Assembly (NCBI GenBank): GCA_015680685.1
Contig: MNCI01020374.1
Location: 244,159-308,158, forward strand
Length of the DNA: 64,000 nucleotides
Direction of reading: 5' to 3'
From: Gnetum montanum
Taxonomy: Eukaryota > Streptophyta > Gnetopsida > Gnetales > Gnetaceae
This document shows positions 33,341 through 44,334 of the stretch, piece after piece; the stretch's first letter is position 1, and each line of letters begins with the position of its first letter. The position numbers and the translations under genes were made by a program. The notes beneath the pieces were generated by a model. The model did not search any database, was not told where the DNA came from, and worked only from the letters and a program-made list of their open reading frames with translations.

Positions 33341-33559
33341 TTTAGAAATGTTAATTTTTACATAATCTACTCATTACCCTTTGGTATAGTACTAATCTTC
33401 ATTTTTCCCTCAACTCTTTATTCAAGAGTTGATAATCATGACAAGATTTCTTTATTCTACTATAAAATATCATTCAATAATGCAAGTTTAAAAATTATAG
33501 TTTCTCATTTTATGATTAAGATTTCAATCATAGTTACTGCAATGGAATATTTTCTTTAC
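33341..33559 (-). pseudogene. LINE alpha 5' remnant (weak)
   Basis: It continues LINE alpha sequence beyond the solo LTR, as the TTTAG duplication shows. Coding is too degraded to read beyond 'TIPKGNE'-like short stretches. The extent is uncertain; it stops at the next LTR-like block. Confidence 0.3.
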
Positions 33560-34990
33560 TGTTGATGACCGTTTAGGACATGACCGCCAACGAGTATCCT
33601 CGAATAGGATTTAGGTGCCTGTTGGTCTCTGGAAACACCAAGGCCCAGATACCTCCAAATAAACTCAGTAGTTAATGTGAGTATGTGTGTGTGCTGTTGC
33701 GGCGTGCGGTTGTGAGAAATGTAACGATTGCGTTGTATGTGAACTACAAATGACTTACTTTAAAGAGATTCAGCCAACTTTGCCAAGTACTGTGAGTTGT
33801 TGAAAATTTCCTATTTTGTTCAACTGCCTAGTCTACGCGGTCCTTATAATACCTACTTGTAACAAATAAAATTTTGCAAAAACATTTGAGCACAACTCCG
33901 CAATCTACTCCTAATTTTCCCCAGAGAAAGAGATAGTTCCACAAGAAAACTAGAAATAGAGCAAGATTCGATGGAAATAAGCAGAAAAGAAAAGAAAGCA
34001 GATTTGTGTAGACCTCAAATATTTAAACAAGGTAAAATGACACGAGTAAACACTTCGCAATAAAGCTATCCCAAATTCAATATCTACGAATTGTTCAAAC
34101 TTCCAAGGCTCAAACAAGCAATATCTTCAAGACAATCCTATTATGCTACCAAAAATTGCTGCGTAAACTACCACGTACGAGACTCCATTTTGACTAGATA
34201 ATAGATGTCAACGATTGCATTCAAACAGAACCTTTAAAAGACTTGACAATTTCTGATTGAAATACCACGGGAATTCACTTTAAAGATAAAAAGAAGCTAT
34301 TCTGGTCCCATCAAAATACCAAAGATTTTCTGAACCCTCTCGACTACTGAATTGTTCAACGGCGTGACTACAAACAGAGGCTCTCTTACAACAATCCCAA
34401 TAGCAGTTCCCACACGTTGCACAATAATGAAATTTACTACTAAAATGCTCTTAAGGCTTTTAAACACAAGCGCTTCTATGGCAAAATTTTAATAGAAATT
34501 TCTATCGGGCAACAAGAACAGTAAGAGCAATCTAAAAATCCCAAAATTACTTGCCAAGGATGATACTATCTAAACCACTAGCTAAACAATTTAAACAAAA
34601 CAAAAAATAAAATACATAACTCACAGGACCATGACAAAGAGGCTGAAATCTTTATTCTAGCAAGCCATCTTGCAAGCAATCGTCACAACTTCTTCTTTAC
34701 AAAATGCTCTTCTCCCCAAGACTCAAATTGTCTCCAAGTGAGAGCCCAAGTGCTAACTAGTAGCCTTCAAAGTGTGATGTATGAGAGCCCAAGTGTGATG
34801 TATGTTCTCCCCCCCCTTTTTATCTCTACCTTGAAGCCCTTTTATAGGTGTCAAAGGTAGTTACATAGGCAAAATATCTCACCTAACTTCTCTCCCAAGT
34901 GACTTGCCCAACAAGTTAGGGAGTATTTAACTTAGGAAGTTAGGAAGTTAGGGAATAGATAAATATTGTTTATGAAAAATAATTCCAACA
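33560..34990 (-). mobile_element. Probable solo LTR of another family
   Basis: On the minus strand it begins TGTTGGAATTATTTTTC (34990) and ends CGGTCATCAACA (33560), a TGTTG...CAACA pair. It has a TATA box, CCTATAAAAGGGCTTC, at about 34838-34853, and a C-rich leader downstream. The flanking 5-mers (TTTAC, ATCTC) do not match and no primer site or polypurine tract is clear. The end points are therefore a proposal. Confidence 0.5.
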
Positions 34991-35133
34991 ATCTCACATA
35001 ATTGTTCACAAGTATATCAATAATCTTTGCTTTGTTCTAGGATTTGGAGGATGCTTATGGAGCTCTTAATGTTTTAATAACAAGATGATAATACAACATT
35101 TACCTTGGAATAAATGTTGTGGGTGCCTTGTTC

Positions 35134-35313
35134 TTAAATATTTAGTGGATATGTAAAAATGACCGAAGAAATCAAATTTGAAACTTTAAGCCCGAATGCA
35201 AGGGTGCTAGACCTGGAACAGTTATCAAACATTTCAGAAATATCCCGCTCCTGTCCAAGATCATTAGCAACTACCACCGTGGGAGAAGGCTCAGCAGCTG
35301 CACCTGGCACCAT
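35134..35313 (-). CDS. Putative first coding exon of an unidentified host gene
   Basis: A minus-strand ORF starts at ATG 35313 in good plant context (AGCAATGG) and runs 59 codons to a stop at 35134. It begins MVPGAAAEPSPTVVVANDLG and continues QERDISEMFDNCSRSSTLAF. A possible splice donor follows GLK (AAA|GTTTCA, near 35185), after which the coding may simply be intron. Upstream DNA is GC-richer than the rest of the window and has AAACCCTA telo-box motifs typical of plant promoters and 5'-UTRs. I do not recognise the protein. No further exons were found in the window. It may be a gene fragment. Confidence 0.35.
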   Translation of the reverse strand: MVPGAAAEPSPTVVVANDLGQERDISEMFDNCSRSSTLAFGLKVSNLISSVIFTYPLNI

Positions 35314-35900
35314 TGCTATGTTTGGTTACTAGGAGAAAGATCTAGAAATGAACGTAATTCACTGGATGGATAGCCCTGGATCATAGGGTTTCGGTTGCCT
35401 AAATTGTTTTATTTTTCCCCAAATTCGCTAGGGCTTCCTACGTTTTCACGTTTTTGTAAATCGTTCTTCAAAATTCCTGCCATTGATTTCAGGGTTTAGA
35501 GCAATCGCATCGTAGATCTGCTGCTGCGGTAGAGCACCCTTTTGTTTGGTTTTTTAAAATTTAATGGCGAGGGTTCAACGGCACGGCATCCACGCAGAGG
35601 TCTTGGTGACTCCATTTGCCCTGGCACGGGCGGCCAACGCTGCTTATGGTTTGCTATTTTAATGTTGATGTCTGCTTTTCTAAGTTACGCAGCGCGACAC
35701 ACATCGGCGTCATTGGAGGCAGGTGAATCAATTGTATAAAGCTTGAATTCGGATGTGAGTCCCTCTTCTTTGAATTTGCGTCCCTGCAAAAGAAATTTTG
35801 GCACAACGCGGCCAGCAGAGATGCCGCTGATTTGGGTAAAAAGAACAGTTAATTTTACACGAAACAGAAAAACATTTCAGAGCAAAAACCCTTGCATTCT
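35314..35900 (-). promoter_or_regulatory. Putative promoter / 5'-UTR with telo-box motifs
   Basis: On the minus strand AAACCCTA (35386-35395), AAACCCTGA (about 35492-35501) and GCCCTAGC (about 35430-35438) lie 70-190 bp upstream of the proposed ATG. Telo-boxes are common in promoters of plant housekeeping and translation genes. A 62-codon open frame without ATG lies upstream at 35705-35895, and a plus-strand 65-codon ORF overlaps at 35542-35739; neither is recognised. No repeat-family sequence was seen here. Confidence 0.35.
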
Positions 35901-36592
35901 TCGGCGTTAGGATTAACGCGATTCCTACGATTTCTGTAATGAAAAACTAGCATTCTTTTGAACTATTTTTCTTTTCTCCATATTTCTTCCATTGCGTACA
36001 AGGGCTGGAACTGTGTTTGCGTTTTTTCTTTGCCATAAAAAACATTATTCAAACCTTAGTATATTAACTTTGATATTTTCCTTGATACATCAATAAATGG
36101 GGATCGACTCTTTTAGCTTTCCACTTGTTTTTCATCCTTTATTTTCCAAAGGAGCATGATGAATTTTCCTTATCATTTGAAAAACTCTATCTTCCTTTAA
36201 CAATTCTTCTTGAACATCAAAGTATTAAAATATCAATAAAGCACAACCAACATGTATATTTCTCTTGATTATCCTTTGTGACTTATTCATATTTTATCAT
36301 CCTTGCTGCTCCATGAAATGGCTAAATGTGTCAACATTTACCTCCTTTGTGATAATGTCATGATGCAATCTTCAAATATTTTTGAAAGATGAATTCTTCA
36401 TTTTACCAAGCAACCATTGCACATAAAACCCTTAAGTCAATTTCAAAAGAAATGGATGAGATTAATGAAATGTATAACATAATATATCTATCAAGTTATG
36501 AAACTTAAAGACTTGTCAAAGAGAGAATACGTGGTAAAAAAACACATAATTCATAGCATATGGATAATTATCAATGCTTACATCATAGCAAT
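35901..36592. other. Unassigned sequence upstream of the putative gene
   Basis: AT-rich, without frames or known repeats. No second gene was visible. Confidence 0.35.
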
Positions 36593-36720
36593 GAGGTGTT
36601 ATCCTAATGGTAAGACTCTTAATTTGAAAGCTCTATGTTCTAGGTTTAATTCTAGTGGATAATGCTCAATTATAAAATTCTAATTTAACTATATTTCTTA
36701 CAAGTAAACATTATTAAAAA
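36593..36720 (+). repeat. tRNA-derived SINE, copy 2
   Basis: A box TTATCCTAATGGTAAGAC (36599-36616) and B box GGTTTAATTCT (36642-36652). It shares with copy 1 (7886-8035) both the tRNA-like head and the body GGRYAATGCTMARTTATAAAR...ATATNTCTTA. It lies close to the 3' end of LINE beta. Confidence 0.65.
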
Positions 36721-36729
36721 ATATTTTGA

Positions 36730-38226
36730 GGTCTAATGCCCTTACATAGCATTCATTTACTATAAATTATGAATATATAGAAGTAATGTTGGAAAAAAGC
36801 TACATTAGAAAACATAATGATATAGAGATTTGGAGGGGTGTTGGACCTTAAAAAATAAATAATAATATCAAAAAAAAATTATAGAACATCAAGTCATCAA
36901 AGAGAGAGTCTAAAGAAAAAGCCTAATGATTTTGGAAATTCCTTTTCAGGTTTTCATCCTTACAACCAATCCTAAAAAATCTCCTCTATGAAGTAGGAAA
37001 AGGATAAATGTAGGAGCTCTTCAAATATCTTTAATTTACCTCAATCAAAATTGTGATGATAATTTCATTTTCCATGCATTAGAGTACTTTTTATGAATAA
37101 AATCATTCTTTGTAATAATCTCATAAGTAACTTTCATATTAAAAGAAAAAATAGATCTTCCATCCTTCCAAAAAATATCTAGAAAAGCCCGATACAAACT
37201 ATTGTTAACTTTAAATAAATTTTCAAGATTACAAATTCGTTTTTTAAAATTCTTTTTCCTCTTTCTATTTAAACTATGCAAGCTAGAAGATTCATTCTAC
37301 GTAATTCATCCATCATAAAAATGTAAGAAACTATAGTGATATCAAATTTGCTGCAAGTGTACACAATTTAGATGCATAAATATCCCAAGCTCCTTCATTA
37401 AAAGAAGGCCACCATGTGCTAATTTTTTGAAGCATATCTTCTAAAACTATAATATGATTGTAATTCTAGTATCTACTAAACTTGCACCATGTCTTTCAAA
37501 TTTATTTATGAATTAAAGAACCAAAAATAAAAATAGCTTGAGAAAAATTAAGATAGTGAAGAAATTCATTAGAAGACAAACTGTTATCATTCTTATGTTT
37601 TCCTTGCATAATTCTATTTCCTAAAAGAAGCATCCAAACATCATCTCCATTAATGCACTTTGTAATCCATTTTGCAGTAAGATAAATATCCTAGTTAAAA
37701 CAATTAATGAGACTAAGTTCTTCATATTTCCTACTACTAGTGCAAATATTCCAAGAAACTCTAAAAAAAACCTTGTATATGTTTCTTAGCAAACAAAAGA
37801 AACCAACAAATAATACGATCAATTTTATAATAATAAGTTTTACAAGGAGCTCAAAAACTATAGTAATAAACATGAGTTGATTGAATCATTTTCTTAATAA
37901 CTAAAACTTTGTAGATAATCATGAGATTTTGTTCCTTTCATTTATCAAGATTCTTTTGAATTTTATTAACCCCCATAATCCCATAAAATAGTAAGATTAT
38001 GCTTAAAAGAAAGTAGTATTCATAAAATTTTAAAGATAAAATCTTTTTTCAAGATTTTTTAAGATATAAGAATAACCTACTCATCAATATTACCATTACA
38101 ATAAACAATAGATTTTTTTAATCTATCCAAGATCCAAATAACATGTACTAATCCTCTACTTTAGCCAAAAGAATAGTGATATGTTGTAGAGAATTGTTGA
38201 TCATAAAAGAAGAATCATCTACGAGG
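36730..38226 (-). pseudogene. LINE beta, RT C-terminal part and 3' end
   Basis: The minus strand starts at the catalytic motif LVDDSSFMINNS (about 38190-38222), then 'HITILLAKVE' and, further down, lysine-rich coding (37045-37281). This is the F/Y-A-D-D region of a plant L1-type RT. Upstream coding continues at 53876 on the far side of element B. Joined at the duplicated CRAGG site, the frame is continuous through the catalytic Asp pair. The 3' end near 36730-36860 is A-rich on the minus strand; its exact limit is unclear. Confidence 0.65.
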
Positions 38227-39356
38227 TGTCAATCAAGAACTTAGAAGAGGGGTTGAATAAGTTTCCTAATTAAAAATGCACTAGCCATAAAAACATACTA
38301 GATTTTACATGGTTGTCCAAGTTGGGTACATCCACACTCAAAGGGTAGAATCTATGCATGCCTCAAGACTTTTCTTCTTCAAAAGTATGGTTTGAAGGGC
38401 ACCAATCCCTGTACAAGCTTTGAGCTTTGTTCTTGAGTATTTCATTGTTGCATAACCACTCAACCCCACAAGGTCTCGACAAGCTCAAAATGTGGTTTAC
38501 AGGATCTAAAAACCTTTACAAAATTAAGCTCTACTCCAAAGTGTTTTAACACTATAAAACCACTCAATCTCATAGGATTCTAACAAGCTCAACAAGGATG
38601 TCTTCTTGCAATAAGCACATCAATCTCGTAGGGCTACAAGAAAGAAAGAAAAGAACAAGGAAGAGTGTAACTAAATTTACATATGCATGCACTTGAAGCT
38701 TAATATAGTTACAATCAAGCAAATAATGTTACAATGATGAGCAAGAATAAAATTTCTTAGAATAAATAATGAAGAACTTTTTGTGAATAGTGCTTGCACA
38801 CTTCCAAAGATTTTGACATTGTCTTATAGCCTCAGAGCTTCTAAAAACTCCTTATAATTCATGCAACAATTACCAAATAGCTAGTGTAGATGTCTACTTT
38901 GAAGTTTAGATATCTATCTAAGATTGCCCTCAATGAAGAAGAGATGTCTACTTGAAAACTAAGGTGTCTATTATGAGATGTCTTTCCTTAGACATCTATT
39001 ATGGAAGATAGACATCTACTATTTTTAAAAGATGTCTACTATGGAAGATAGACATCTATTGTTTTTTGAAGATGTCTACTCAATTTTTAAACTTTGAATT
39101 TTAAGACATTCTCTTGTCAATTTGTCTCCTTGGCAATCCCCAAGACATCTTAGTTTGATTTTTAGACTCCATTTTTATTCATGCTCTCATCTTGCCCATG
39201 TAGTCTTCATTTTGACATCTTGAAATAGATCTCATTTCCTTGAATTCTCAAATATTTTTGTGAAATTCTTGTTCATGTCTTGCAAAATCACAATCACACA
39301 CATACATTCTATATTCTCAATTTCTCTTAAGGTTTTCACATACCATAAGGTCAACA
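38227..39356 (-). repeat. Element B 3' LTR
   Basis: On the minus strand TGTTGACCTTATGG...TTCTTGATTGACA, 1130 bp. U3 (38880-39070) has about ten AGACATCT/AGATGTCT words, the densest of the family. A TATA-like CTATAAGACAAT (minus) is near 38817-38830. Confidence 0.8.
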
Positions 39357-39372
39357 ATCTCCCCCTTTTTGG
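39357..39372 (-). other. Element B polypurine tract
   Basis: The minus strand reads ACCAAAAAGGGGGAGAT immediately before the LTR start TGTTGA. Same as in element C. Confidence 0.75.
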
Positions 39373-40634
39373 TGATGTCCAGAACTTAAGAAAATGGGTT
39401 AGTACAATTCATAGCATAAAAATTAAATGATAAATAATTAAATCATTTAAAACAAATAAATTCCAATGGTAGTTGAGGATAACATAGGAATGGGATTAAA
39501 AGGCTCAAGGCAAAGGTTCAAGAAAAAGGATTAAAAAAATAACACAAGGATGTCTTCATAAATTGTCCAAATGCCAAATTTTCCATAAACATGATATGAT
39601 TAATAATAATATTTTTTTTCATCATCACATACAAAGGTAAAAATACATGTCCATATATCCATATACACCTATATACACTATCCAAAAAGTCCAAAAATAT
39701 CTCACAAAAACTCTTTTCCTTTTTTAACATCATCCAAAAGGAGGGATCACCATCAAACAACCTTGTCACTAACCTTGGTAGCATCACTGAACTCATCATT
39801 AGAAGTAGTTTCTACACAAGAAGACTTATAATTCTCCTCCTCCTCATCATCACTACTAGTGCTAGCACTAGATATGTTCTTCTCATCATCATAATCACCA
39901 AATGATGGAACATGGATAGGAGCTCTCCTAGGATGAAGCTTCACCTAAAACTAGGATGAAGTGGGTGGATGAGTTAGAGCCTACAAAGAGTATGGGGAAG
40001 TTCCCTTCCTCTGATATGTGATGGGGTCCATTGGTCTCCACTAAGAAAAAGGTCCAAAAATGCTCTCCATGGCCTACTACTCAAAAGTCTATGTAGCATC
40101 ATCATGAAGGAGAGAACTAGGTACAAGCTCATAGGATCAAGAATCTCCCCTTAAACTCATGTAAGTGGTGCATTGAGCTCCTCTAAATCAGAAGCATTTC
40201 CCAAGTCATATGTCTAAGATGGCCCAGTTGCTACCGAATGTCTAGATGGTGCGAGATAGTCCTTCTCACTATCTAATATGGGAGAAGTGGTGATCTTCTC
40301 AAACTATTGTACATCTAGAAAAAGAGGTACTTTAGCTCCATTTATTTGCTTATGTAGGTAAGAGAGGTTCCTGGTAATAATTCCAACGGTATGAGAAAAT
40401 GTCTTGATTAGCTTCTTGAGAGTGGATCTCATCTAGATGCCAATTGATTTGCACCTTTTGAATTAAGGAGAGGTCTAAGATGATGATGTAGATCTCTTCT
40501 TCCTTGACTTCTGTGACTTGATACTGGTTTTTTCTACCTCAACATGGGTAGAGCTCCTCTTCTCCAAATACTCATGAAGGATCCTTTTGTCTTTAAGAAA
40601 AGGCATATCAAGAATAGAAGCATCCTTTGATAGA
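39373..40634 (-). pseudogene. Element B acidic/basic C-terminal region
   Basis: Minus frames include 39753-39944, with 'SFGDYDDEKNISSAS' and 'SDDEEEENYKSS', a strongly acidic serine-rich tract. Upstream (39960-40630) are broken frames rich in Lys/Ser ('KSLKKLIK', 'KDKRILHEYLEKR'). It is the continuation of the 40635-41147 ORF after a stop. No enzymatic motif. Confidence 0.4.
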
Positions 40635-41147
40635 TCAACAAAATGATGAGATGAGGTTGCCCATAAATACTCTCCCTCTAATGAAGAGTCCTAACATGTC
40701 TCTACATAGAGCATGGCCCAAGTCTATTGGCTGCCCAGTGAGTAGACAAAAAAGAATAAAGGCTTGAGCTAGCAAAAAATATCTATAGCTTTCTCCTTTT
40801 ACACTAATGTTATACATAATAATGAGAAAGACCATGGAAGCATTTGAAGCCATTTGACTCCTAAAAAAGTTTTCACTATACAAGGATATAGATTGCCCAA
40901 ACAAAGCATCACAAAACTCATCATGGGACATATGGAAATTATTATTCATGGAATGGATAGTGATCCTATGAACACCTGAATTGGAAATTCTAAGGATGAC
41001 ATTTACAACTTGAGGGATGACTTCAATCAAAAATCCTCCAATAGTGATAATAAAAGAACCAACACTAGCATTTGAAATTACAATGTTGATATAAAATTCC
41101 CTAATGAGAATTTCATGAACATAGAAGTTCATAGAAATAAATTTCAC
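40635..41147 (-). CDS. Element B ORF, 170 aa, 'putative plant transposon protein'-like
   Basis: The longest uninterrupted frame in the window. It reads 'ILIREFYINIVISNASVGSF', 'GGFLIEVIPQVVNVILRIS', 'SHDEFCDALFGQSISLYSE', 'FLIIMYNISVKGESYRYFLL', then 'LTGQPIDLGHALCRDMLGL'. It aligns along its length with element C (28526-28864), with conserved VxIRxFYxNIVISNA, PQVVN and HDEFxDxLF. The RxFYxN..P..VN.(I/L)L pattern fits the plant domain called Transposase_32 (PF20167) from memory. It has no known catalytic residues and no function is assigned. It sits downstream of gag where pol would be. The start ATG at 41147 is the first in frame; an earlier exon is possible. Confidence 0.5.
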   Translation of the reverse strand: MKFISMNFYVHEILIREFYINIVISNASVGSFIITIGGFLIEVIPQVVNVILRISNSGVHRITIHSMNNNFHMSHDEFCDALFGQSISLYSENFFRSQMASNASMVFLIIMYNISVKGESYRYFLLAQAFILFCLLTGQPIDLGHALCRDMLGLFIRGRVFMGNLISSFC

Positions 41148-42689
41148 CTAGTTTAATACTTGAAAAAATGACATGAGTTCTTTTTAACACCATTACTCAA
41201 AATAAAGGGATCTCTTAAAGATAATAGTAATAGAACAAGTTACATCAAATCTATTCTGGATGTCAATAGAATGAAACTAAGGAGTGTATGAGATTGCAAT
41301 AATGAAAGAAGCTCATTTTTTCTTCTTGTTACTTTTGGGAGGATCCTTGGATGTCACAATCTTCTTATGGATCATTAATTTGGGAGAAAAATACACAAAC
41401 CACCATTTTTGGAGAAGCCCTGGTCATCTGTCCTTAGTCTTCTATGCTTGGATATGAAAAAATAAGGGAAAATGAAGGATTGGCTTTATGTAATAATGGC
41501 TGTTGAGGGTTTTTAACAAAAAGATAGACATCTATCTAAATTACTAGATGTCTATGTTTTGTCTATGCCAAACTCATATAGACATCTCACTTGTGATGTA
41601 TATGTCTATAGGTAGACATCTATCCTTTGATATAGACAACTAACGGTAGACATTTATAGGTATACATATCAGCAAGAGAAGGTTTAGGGTATAGCTTCCA
41701 TGGTTCATAGTCTAAAAAATTATATAAGATGAAGACTTACCTCTACTTACCTTGCTTGTTGATGAAGATGAAGATGTCTAAGAAGCTTGTGAATAAGGTT
41801 CCTATTTTGAAGTACCTCCTCTCATGCAAATTTCTCTAAGTTCTAATGTTTGGCTTCCTTTTACAAAATTATTTACTAGGGCTCTTTCATTTTCTTCCTT
41901 TTGTTTCATTCTCCATATCTTTTTGTTCTTCTTGCTCTTTCAATTTTTCCTCCATTTATTCTTGTCTAGCAACACATCTTTTCTAGGTGTATTTTGGTAA
42001 GACCAAGGAGTCTTATGATATGACCAAACGTTCATGTGATAATATTTTAAATTACAATTCCATTGCTTATGCCCAAACCTATTGTAATAGCCTCATCTCA
42101 CCCTTCTATTATGGTTAAAGTGATCAAATCTTTGAGCTGCTCTTTGTTTAGATGTAGTATTAGTTGATACTTCAATCTTTGGAGTAGTCTCTTTTTTGAA
42201 AGAATCTTGTGTAGTAGCTTCTTCTTGGTAGCATCCTAGCCACTTTTATCATGTGGACTTCTTCCTTGTTCAAACATGATGTAGAGGGATTTTTTTTCCT
42301 TTGACCTGTCTCTTATTTACCAATTTTGTGTATACAGGTTCCTTTTTCATCTACTCATAAGACAAGGTTAGTTTTTCATTCTCAACCCTTAGCTTTGAGT
42401 TTTACTATAACATGTCTAAATATCTTGTATTAAGTAAAGATAGATCTTAATCTTTTTCTTTCATAGTCATTTTTAGTTTTATACAGATATTTTGGAAGGG
42501 CAACAATTCATTACACAAAATATCATACCTTTCCTCATTAGTTTCAATTACTTGATCCTCATCTTTGGTTGTGAAATTATCATTAGTGAGAGCCATGTAG
42601 ATGAGATGTGAATCCCTTGTAGTGTTATCTACTTCTTCTTCACTTTGTTCTTCATTTTCCTAGCTTGTGTAGAATCTTGTCTTTTTCGT
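41148..42689 (-). other. Element B region between gag and the ORF, with a second palindrome block
   Basis: Degraded coding-like text (lysine-rich, 41870-42690) follows gag. At 41520-41660 there are seven or more AGACATCT/AGATGTCT words, the motif otherwise confined to the LTRs. A minus-strand splice-donor-like CAAG|GTAAGT occurs at 41750/41751. Confidence 0.45.
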
Positions 42690-43631
42690 ATCTACTTCAA
42701 TCTTATCTTTTCATTGTAACCTACCAATGCTAGGACATTCGAAGGCCACATGGACTCTTCCAACACATACCCAACATTCTATAGAAAATGAATCAAAGTT
42801 TGAATTTGTATAATTTTTAGCTTTTTCCTTACCCTTGAATTGATTTCATCCTAGTTCGTTGAAGTTTCTCCCTTTCCTTGTAAGAAGTCTTTAAACTCTT
42901 CTTGATAGAAGATCTATTTTTTCTTTACTATTTGTTTCTTCTTCAACCTACTTCTTTTCTTTTGATGCTGATTTTAGAATAATAAGATTTTCCTTAGTCA
43001 CTCTTTCACTTATGAGATTCATCTCATAAGCAATCAAAGAACATTGAAGCTCTACAAATTTAAGAACCAAAAAGTCTCTGATTTCTTCCATAGCTATGAA
43101 TTTAGATCTAAATTTGGGCTATAGGATTATAATGATTTTTATGATTACATCACTTTCAAGCAAGTCCTTACCCATACCCCTAAGTGCTACAACAAGATCA
43201 TTTTCCGTAGAGAAATAATCCTTAATCTTTTCACCTTCCTTCATTTTAAGTTTTTCATATTCACTTTGGAAAACTAAAAGTTTTGATTGTTTGACTATAG
43301 ATGTGCCCTCATAGGTAGCCTCTAAGGTTTCCTAAATATCCTTAATAGTCTTACACCTAGCTATTCTATTAAATTTATATTTATTTAATGCACAATATAA
43401 ATAGTTTTTGGCTTTATAATCATGCATAAACTTATCTTTTTCTTCAACCATCCATTTGTTTAGTAGCTTCAGAGCTTTTAACACACTGTTGATGGATGGT
43501 GTGTAGCCTTCAAGGATTGAATCCCATACTTTGAATTCCATAGACTTAAAAAATCCTTACATCCTTGCCTTCCAATATGCAAAGTCAAACCCATTAAACA
43601 TTGTTGGCTTTGTGTAGGATGTCCTCTCCAT
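42690..43631 (-). pseudogene. Element B gag (UBN2/copia type), broken
   Basis: Starts at ATG 43631 in the same context as element A (MEGMS/MERTS). It reads 'FNGFDFAYWKARM', 'MEFKVWDSILEGYTPSINSV' (43332-43541), 'LLNKWMVEEKDKFMHDYKAK', 'LYCALNKYKFNRIARCKTIK', then 'EATYEGTSIV', 'LVFQSEYEKLKMKEGEKIKD' and a zinc knuckle near 42735-42780 with ECWVCVGRVHVAFECP, where all four metal ligands CX2CX4HX4C are kept. Stops and frameshifts still interrupt it. Less decayed than element A's gag. Confidence 0.7.
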
Positions 43632-43672
43632 AGTTCACTCTTGAAGGTTGAAGCATGAACTTGAGAGTATTG

Positions 43673-43685
43673 GGCTCCAATACCA
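43673..43685 (-). other. Element B primer-binding site (Met type)
   Basis: The minus strand reads TGGTATTGGAGCC two bases past the LTR end, against TGGTATCAGAGCC for initiator tRNA-Met. Confidence 0.65.
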
Positions 43686-43687
43686 CT

Positions 43688-44334
43688 TATGGATTAAGAA
43701 CTTAGAAAATGGATTGCATAAGTTCCCTAATTAAAAATGTACTAGACATAAAAACACACAAAATTTTATATGGTTCTCCAATTTTGATATGTCCACACTC
43801 AAAAGATAGAATCTGTGCACACCTCTAGGCTTTAGTTCTTCAAAAGTATGATTTGAAGGGCACCACTCCCTATACAAGCTTTAAGCTCTACTCCATAGTG
43901 TTTCATTGCTATGAAACCACTTAATCCCATAAGGTCCCAACAAGCTCAAAATGTCGTTTAGAGGATTCCATAACCTTTACAAAATTAAGCTCTGCTCCAA
44001 ATTGTTTTGACATCGCAAAACCACTCAATCCCACATGATCCCAAAAAGCTCAACAAGCATGTCTTCTTGCAAGAAGCACATTAACCTCATAAGGCTACAA
44101 GAAAGAAAGAAAAGAATAAGAAATAATCTAACTAAATTTACATATCCTTGTATTTAAAGCTCAATACAATTACAATCATGCAAATGATGTTACAATGATG
44201 AGCAAGAATAAAATTGCTTAGAATAGAAAATGAAGAACTTTGTGTGAATAGTGCTTGCACACTTTCCAAGATTTTGACATTGTGATGTAGCCTCAAAATT
44301 TTTGAGAACTTCTTACAATTCATGAAACTACTAT
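43688..44334 (-). repeat. Element B 5' LTR, downstream part
   Basis: Matches 38227-38860 of the 3' LTR closely by eye. Cut at 44334 by gypsy 2. The remainder is at 53428-53875. Confidence 0.85.

Noticed and set aside
35542-35739. 65-codon plus-strand ORF in the GC-rich region
   Set aside because: Considered as a gene start with a membrane-like stretch. The minus strand has better start context and telo-boxes, so it was noted only as overlapping.
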